Assembly (NCBI GenBank): GCA_030831375.1
Contig: JAURLF010000041.1
Coordinates: 1-9,173, forward strand
Origin: Gaiellales bacterium
GTDB lineage: Bacteria; Actinomycetota; Thermoleophilia; Gaiellales; F1-60-MAGs149
DNA: 9,173 bases
Direction: 5' to 3'
The position numbers and the translations under genes were made by a program. The notes under the pieces are model-generated. The model had not been told where the DNA came from. It did no database searches and saw only the letters and a list, made by a program, of their open reading frames with translations. Each line of letters starts with the position of its first letter. The first letter of the stretch is position 1. Of the stretch, positions 6,158 to 9,173 are shown in pieces.

Positions 6158-8514
6158 GCCTTCGCCTCCTGGATCGCGCCCCACACGCGGGCGGGCTGCA
6201 TGGGCATCTCGAGATGGCGGACGCCGAGGCCCGAGAGGGCGTCGACGGCCGCGTTGACGATCGCCGACGAGGCGGCGATCGTGCCGGCCTCGCCGATGCC
6301 CTTGACGCCCATCGGGTTCGAGGGCGACGGGGTCGTCGTGCGGGCCAGCGTCATCTCGGGCACGTCCGCGGCGCTCGGGACGAGGTACTCGACGAGGGTC
6401 GGGGTCAGCATCTGCCCGTCCTCCCCGTACACGGTCTCCTCGTAGAGCGCCTGGCCGAGGCCCTGGATGATGCCGCCGTGGACCTGGCCGTCCACGATCA
6501 GCGGGTTGATCACGTTGCCGCAGTCGTCGACCGCGGTGTAGTTGACGATCTCGATCCGGCCCGTGGCGGGGTCGATCTCGACCTCGCAGACGTGCGTCCC
6601 GAATGGGAACGTGAAGTTCGGCGGGTCGTGGAACGTCGTCGCCTCGAGCACCGGCTCGACGCCCTCCGGCATCGAGGAGGCGGCCCAGGCGGCACCGGCC
6701 AGCTCCTGGATCGTCTTCGCGCGATCCGGCGAGCCCTTGACCTGCCAGGACGTGCCGGTCCACTCGAGGTCCTCGACGGAGCACTCGAGCAGGTTCGCCG
6801 CGATCTCGCGGGCCTTCTCGCGCACCTTGCCGAGCGAGCGGTAGAGGGCGACGCCGCCGACCGCCAGGGAGCGCGAGCCGTACGTGCCGAGGCCGTACGG
6901 CTGGAACGCGGTGTCGCCGTGGATCACCTCGACGTCGTCGAACGGGATGCCGAGCTCGGTCTGCACGATCTGCGACCAGCTGGTCGCGTGGCCCTGGCCG
7001 TGCGGCGAGGTGCCGGTGATGACCGTGGCCTTGCCCGTCGGGTGCAGACGCACGGTGGAGTGCTCCCAGCCGGGGGCGCCGATGCCGATCGCGGCGGTCA
7101 CCGCGGACGGCGCGAGGCCGCACACCTCGACGTAGGTCGAGAGGCCGATCCCTCGGTACTTGCCGTTCGCCTCGGACGCGGCGCGGCGGGCCTCGAAGCC
7201 CGCGTAGTCCGACAGGCGCAGGGCCTCATCGAGCGTCGCGTCGTACTCGCCCGAGTCGTACACGAGGCCCGTGCTGGAGCTGTACGGGAACTGCTCCGGC
7301 TTGATGAAGTTGACGCGGCGCACCTCCGCCGCGTCCATGCCGAGGTCGTCGGCGATCGCGTCCATCAGCCGCTCGATGCCGTGCGTCGCCTCGGGACGGC
7401 CGGCGCCGCGGTAGGCGTCGGTCGGCGTCGTGTTCGTGAACGCCTGCCGCATCCGGATCGAGATGTTCTGGATGTCGTAGCAGCCCGGCACCATGAAGAC
7501 CGTGAGGTGCGAGATCGACGGCGTCAGGAGCTGGTGGTAGGCGCCGTTGTTCTGGATCGCGTCGAACTTGAGCGCGACCACCTTCCCGCTCTCGTCGACG
7601 CCGGCCGTGTAGTACTGGACCTGGTCGCGGCCGTGGATCGTGGCCACCGCGTTCTCGGAGCGGTCCTCGATCCACTTGATGGGCACGCCGACGGCGCGCG
7701 ACGCCGAGCAGACCGCGAACTCCTCGCGGTACGTGTTGAGCTTGGCGCCGAAGCCGCCGCCCACATCGGGCGTGACCACGCGCACCTTCGCCTCGGACGT
7801 CCCGCAGACGATGCTGACGAACGTGCGCACGAAGTGCGCGACCTGCGTCGAGGTGTACAGCGTCACCTCGCCGGTGGCCTGCTGCCAGTCGCCGATGCAG
7901 CCGCGCGTCTCCATCGGCATCGGGGTGACGCGCTGGTTGACGACGCGCAGCTCGACGGTGCGGGCCGCGCCCTGCATCGCCTCCGCGAAGCCGTCGGTCT
8001 CGTGGCTGATCGTGGCGGCCGCGTTGTCCGGATACTCGGAGTGCACGAGCGGCGCGCCGTCGGCGAGGGCGGCCTCCGCGTCGCACACGACCGGAAGGGG
8101 GTCGTAGTCGACCAGCACGAGGTCGGCGCCGTCCTTGGCGATGTAGCGGTCGTCCGCGATCACGATCGCGACGGGCTCACCGACGTAGCGGACCTCGTCC
8201 CGCGCGAGCAGGGGCTGCTCGGGCTGGCGCACGTCCGAGCCGGGCGGGTTCGAGGCGCTGAGGACGCCCGTCTCCGCCGGCAGCGTGGCGTGCGTCAGCA
8301 CGCGGTGGACGCCCGGCAGGGCCTCCGCCTTGGACGTGTCGATGCCGTTGATCTTCGCGTGTCCGAACGGCGAGCGCACGAACACGGCGTGCAGCATGCC
8401 GGGCAGCCGCAGGTCGTCGACGTAGCGGCCCTCGCCCGTGACGAACTTGCGGTCCTCCTTGCGCAGGACGGCATCGCCGATGCCGCCCGCGGCCTTCGTC
8501 TCCATCGTCGCCAT
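6154..8514 (-). CDS. coxL: Molybdopterin-binding (large) subunit, form II CO dehydrogenase-type hydroxylase
   Basis: This is the catalytic subunit of a molybdenum hydroxylase, which oxidises its substrate with water as oxygen donor. It has 786 residues, normal for the family. The N-terminal a/b hammerhead domain (about 20-135) includes GRYVDDLRLPGMLHA, and the molybdopterin-binding region follows. Visible cofactor motifs are GGGFGAK (252-258), GTSPHGQGHATSWSQ and the late GVKGIGEAGT, which carries the catalytic Glu742. The active-site loop reads AYRGAGR (367-373). True form I CO dehydrogenases have AYxCSFR, with a Cys that binds the copper; here Gly370 takes its place. This is therefore form II, whose substrates are mostly unproven and may be aldehydes, N-heterocycles or others. 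The ATG at 8514 has a GAGGAG 6 nt upstream and starts 2 nt after the small-subunit stop. No frameshift is seen. Confidence 0.95.
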   Translation of the reverse strand: MATMETKAAGGIGDAVLRKEDRKFVTGEGRYVDDLRLPGMLHAVFVRSPFGHAKINGIDTSKAEALPGVHRVLTHATLPAETGVLSASNPPGSDVRQPEQPLLARDEVRYVGEPVAIVIADDRYIAKDGADLVLVDYDPLPVVCDAEAALADGAPLVHSEYPDNAAATISHETDGFAEAMQGAARTVELRVVNQRVTPMPMETRGCIGDWQQATGEVTLYTSTQVAHFVRTFVSIVCGTSEAKVRVVTPDVGGGFGAKLNTYREEFAVCSASRAVGVPIKWIEDRSENAVATIHGRDQVQYYTAGVDESGKVVALKFDAIQNNGAYHQLLTPSISHLTVFMVPGCYDIQNISIRMRQAFTNTTPTDAYRGAGRPEATHGIERLMDAIADDLGMDAAEVRRVNFIKPEQFPYSSSTGLVYDSGEYDATLDEALRLSDYAGFEARRAASEANGKYRGIGLSTYVEVCGLAPSAVTAAIGIGAPGWEHSTVRLHPTGKATVITGTSPHGQGHATSWSQIVQTELGIPFDDVEVIHGDTAFQPYGLGTYGSRSLAVGGVALYRSLGKVREKAREIAANLLECSVEDLEWTGTSWQVKGSPDRAKTIQELAGAAWAASSMPEGVEPVLEATTFHDPPNFTFPFGTHVCEVEIDPATGRIEIVNYTAVDDCGNVINPLIVDGQVHGGIIQGLGQALYEETVYGEDGQMLTPTLVEYLVPSAADVPEMTLARTTTPSPSNPMGVKGIGEAGTIAASSAIVNAAVDALSGLGVRHLEMPMQPARVWGAIQEAKA

Positions 8515-8516
8515 GG

Positions 8517-8990
8517 TCAGCTCCTCGCCATCTGGTCGGCGGCGCTGCGGACGGCCGCCACGATGTTCTGGTAGCCCGTGCAGCGGCAGAGGTTGCCCTC
8601 GAGCGCCTCGCGGATCTCGTCGTCCGAGGCCTGCGGGTTCTGCTCGATCACGCCGAGCGCGGTCATCATCATCCCCGGCGTGCAGAAGCCGCACTGCAGG
8701 CCGTGGTTCTCGTGGAACGCCTGCTGGATCGGGTGCAGCTCGCCGCCCTCGGACAGGCCCTCGACGGTGCGCACGGCGCAGCCGTCGGCCTGGACGGCGA
8801 GCACGGAGCACGACAGGACGGGCTCGCCGTCGAGGTGCACCGTGCAGCAGCCGCACGTCGAGGTGTCGCAGCCGATGTGCGTCCCCGTCAGGGTGAGCTG
8901 CTCGCGCAGGAAGTGCACGAGCAGGGTCCGCGGCTCCACGTCCGCGGTGTGGGCCGTGCCGTTGACGGTCACGGTGATGGTCTGGCCCAT
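8517..8990 (-). CDS. coxS: [2Fe-2S] (small) subunit of form II CO dehydrogenase-type hydroxylase
   Basis: Carries two [2Fe-2S] clusters that move electrons from molybdenum to FAD. The 157-residue protein has a plant-ferredoxin-like N-terminal domain with ligands Cys41, Cys46, Cys49 and Cys61. A helical C-terminal domain has Cys100-x2-Cys103 (in QCGFCTPGM) and Cys135-x-Cys137 (in LCRCTGY). Length is typical of the family (150-170). An additional Cys48 beside ligand Cys49 makes the motif CGCC where CGAC is common. The ATG at 8990 has a strong AGGAGG (9004-8999) 8 nt upstream. It is the first gene of the operon, followed after 2 nt by the large subunit. The S-L-M order is that reported for form II clusters, whereas form I clusters run M-S-L. 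Confidence 0.95.
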   Translation of the reverse strand: MGQTITVTVNGTAHTADVEPRTLLVHFLREQLTLTGTHIGCDTSTCGCCTVHLDGEPVLSCSVLAVQADGCAVRTVEGLSEGGELHPIQQAFHENHGLQCGFCTPGMMMTALGVIEQNPQASDDEIREALEGNLCRCTGYQNIVAAVRSAADQMARS

Positions 8991-9008
8991 CGTGGAAACC
9001 TCCTCCCG

Positions 9009-9025
9009 CCCCGGGCGCCCCGGGG
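9009..9025. repeat. GC-rich inverted repeat in the small-subunit leader
   Basis: CCCCGGG and CCCGGGG form 7-bp perfect arms around a 3-nt centre (CGC). It lies 2 nt upstream of the AGGAGG ribosome site and downstream of the candidate -10 box, so it would be in the 5' leader of the hydroxylase mRNA. It could be an operator or a leader hairpin. Such runs also occur by chance in this composition. Confidence 0.35.
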
Positions 9026-9038
9026 GTCCTAGGGCGCG

Positions 9039-9044
9039 AGACTA
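9039..9044 (-). promoter_or_regulatory. Candidate -10 box (TAGTCT) of the molybdenum hydroxylase operon
   Basis: On the - strand TAGTCT fits TAnnnT and lies 48 nt before the small-subunit ATG, so the mRNA would have a leader of about 40 nt holding the inverted repeat and the AGGAGG site. A TTCCCT 17 nt further upstream is only a poor -35 match. It is the best A/T-containing hexamer in a region that must hold this promoter. Confidence 0.35.
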
Positions 9045-9100
9045 GTGGCACGCGCTGCGAAAGGGAAGAGCGGCGACTCGCACATCACCGGGCGGGCCGC

Positions 9101-9106
9101 TAGCCT
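9101..9106 (+). promoter_or_regulatory. Candidate -10 box (TAGCCT) of the rightward gene, leaderless type
   Basis: TAGCCT fits TAnnnT and is followed by 6 nt and then the ATG at 9113, the same geometry as the rmlA promoter. No Shine-Dalgarno sequence of the usual spacing is present, consistent with a leaderless mRNA. The -35 region (about 9078-9083, TCGCAC) is unremarkable. Confidence 0.5.
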
Positions 9107-9112
9107 CCGCGG

Positions 9113-9173
9113 ATGGCCGCCGCCCCGCTCGCGCCCGCCGACCGCGAGCACGCAGTAGACGTCCTGCGCGGCC
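9113..9173 (+). CDS. Start of an unidentified gene, possibly DUF1707-like (3' end outside window)
   Basis: An ATG opens a frame that stays open for the remaining 20 codons: MAAAPLAPADREHAVDVLRG. It lies 6 nt after a TAGCCT box and is divergent from the hydroxylase operon. The segment PADREHAVDVLR resembles the opening of DUF1707 domains, which usually start with a (S/D)DADRE-x2-V-x2-LR pattern near the N-terminus of small actinobacterial proteins, often membrane-linked. Twenty residues are too few to be sure, and the function is unknown. The promoter-like box and the clean ATG are the main support for a real gene. Confidence 0.5.
   Translation, partial: MAAAPLAPADREHAVDVLRG

Noticed and set aside
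5752..8574. 940-codon open frame on the + strand, opposite the molybdenum hydroxylase genes
   Set aside because: Long but Arg-rich and repetitive in composition, with no recognisable domain. The - strand frames hold unambiguous iron-sulfur, FAD and molybdenum motifs over the same bases.
8840..8850. Additional Cys48 next to an iron-sulfur ligand in the small subunit (CGCC)
   Set aside because: All four expected ligands are present, and the position is variable in the family. It is probably a neutral substitution.
8515..9051. Upstream extension of the large-subunit frame to about 9051
   Set aside because: The extension runs through the whole small-subunit gene in another frame and has shadow composition. 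The ATG at 8514 has a good ribosome site and gives the family's normal N-terminus.

Overview
The window is very GC-rich, protein-dense DNA, almost certainly from a high-GC actinobacterium. The evidence is GC at nearly every third codon position, frequent GTG starts, 4-nt gene overlaps, a NucS-type mismatch endonuclease (a family of Actinobacteria and Archaea) and start codons set 6 nt after TAnnnT boxes, as expected for leaderless mRNAs. A deep lineage such as Thermoleophilia is my guess from the look of the proteins; it is inference, not shown.

Left part, + strand: the C-terminal FCD domain of a GntR-type regulator (1-375) ends 35 nt before a compact operon. The operon holds all four steps from glucose-1-phosphate to dTDP-L-rhamnose, in the order rmlA, rmlC, rmlD, rmlB (411-3818), with each internal junction a 4-nt start/stop overlap. 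nucS (3822-4484) follows after only 3 nt, so a DNA mismatch-repair nuclease appears to be co-transcribed with nucleotide-sugar genes. The RmlC is atypical: its His, Tyr and Asp catalytic positions are present, but the conserved Lys of the QxKLV motif is Asp.

Middle, - strand: fabI (enoyl-ACP reductase, type II fatty-acid synthesis) converges on nucS with 13 nt between the stop codons. Upstream of fabI lies a perfect 17-bp GC-only hairpin (5299-5338), placed to terminate the operon that reads in from the right.

Right part, - strand: a three-gene operon for a molybdenum hydroxylase of the aerobic CO dehydrogenase/xanthine dehydrogenase family, in the order small ([2Fe-2S]), large (Mo), medium (FAD). 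The S-L-M order and the AYRGAGR active-site loop both mark it as form II, whose substrate is often not CO. No maturation genes are present in the window. A divergent intergenic region (about 8991-9112) carries a candidate -10 box for each direction, a GC-rich inverted repeat before the small-subunit RBS, and the first 20 codons of a rightward gene that runs off the window.

No tRNA, rRNA, CRISPR, insertion sequence or phage feature was seen. No stretch over 300 bases lacks a gene. I did not find a clearly new system; the strongest leads are the RmlC variant, the rml-nucS linkage, the unassigned form II hydroxylase and the matched leaderless promoters.
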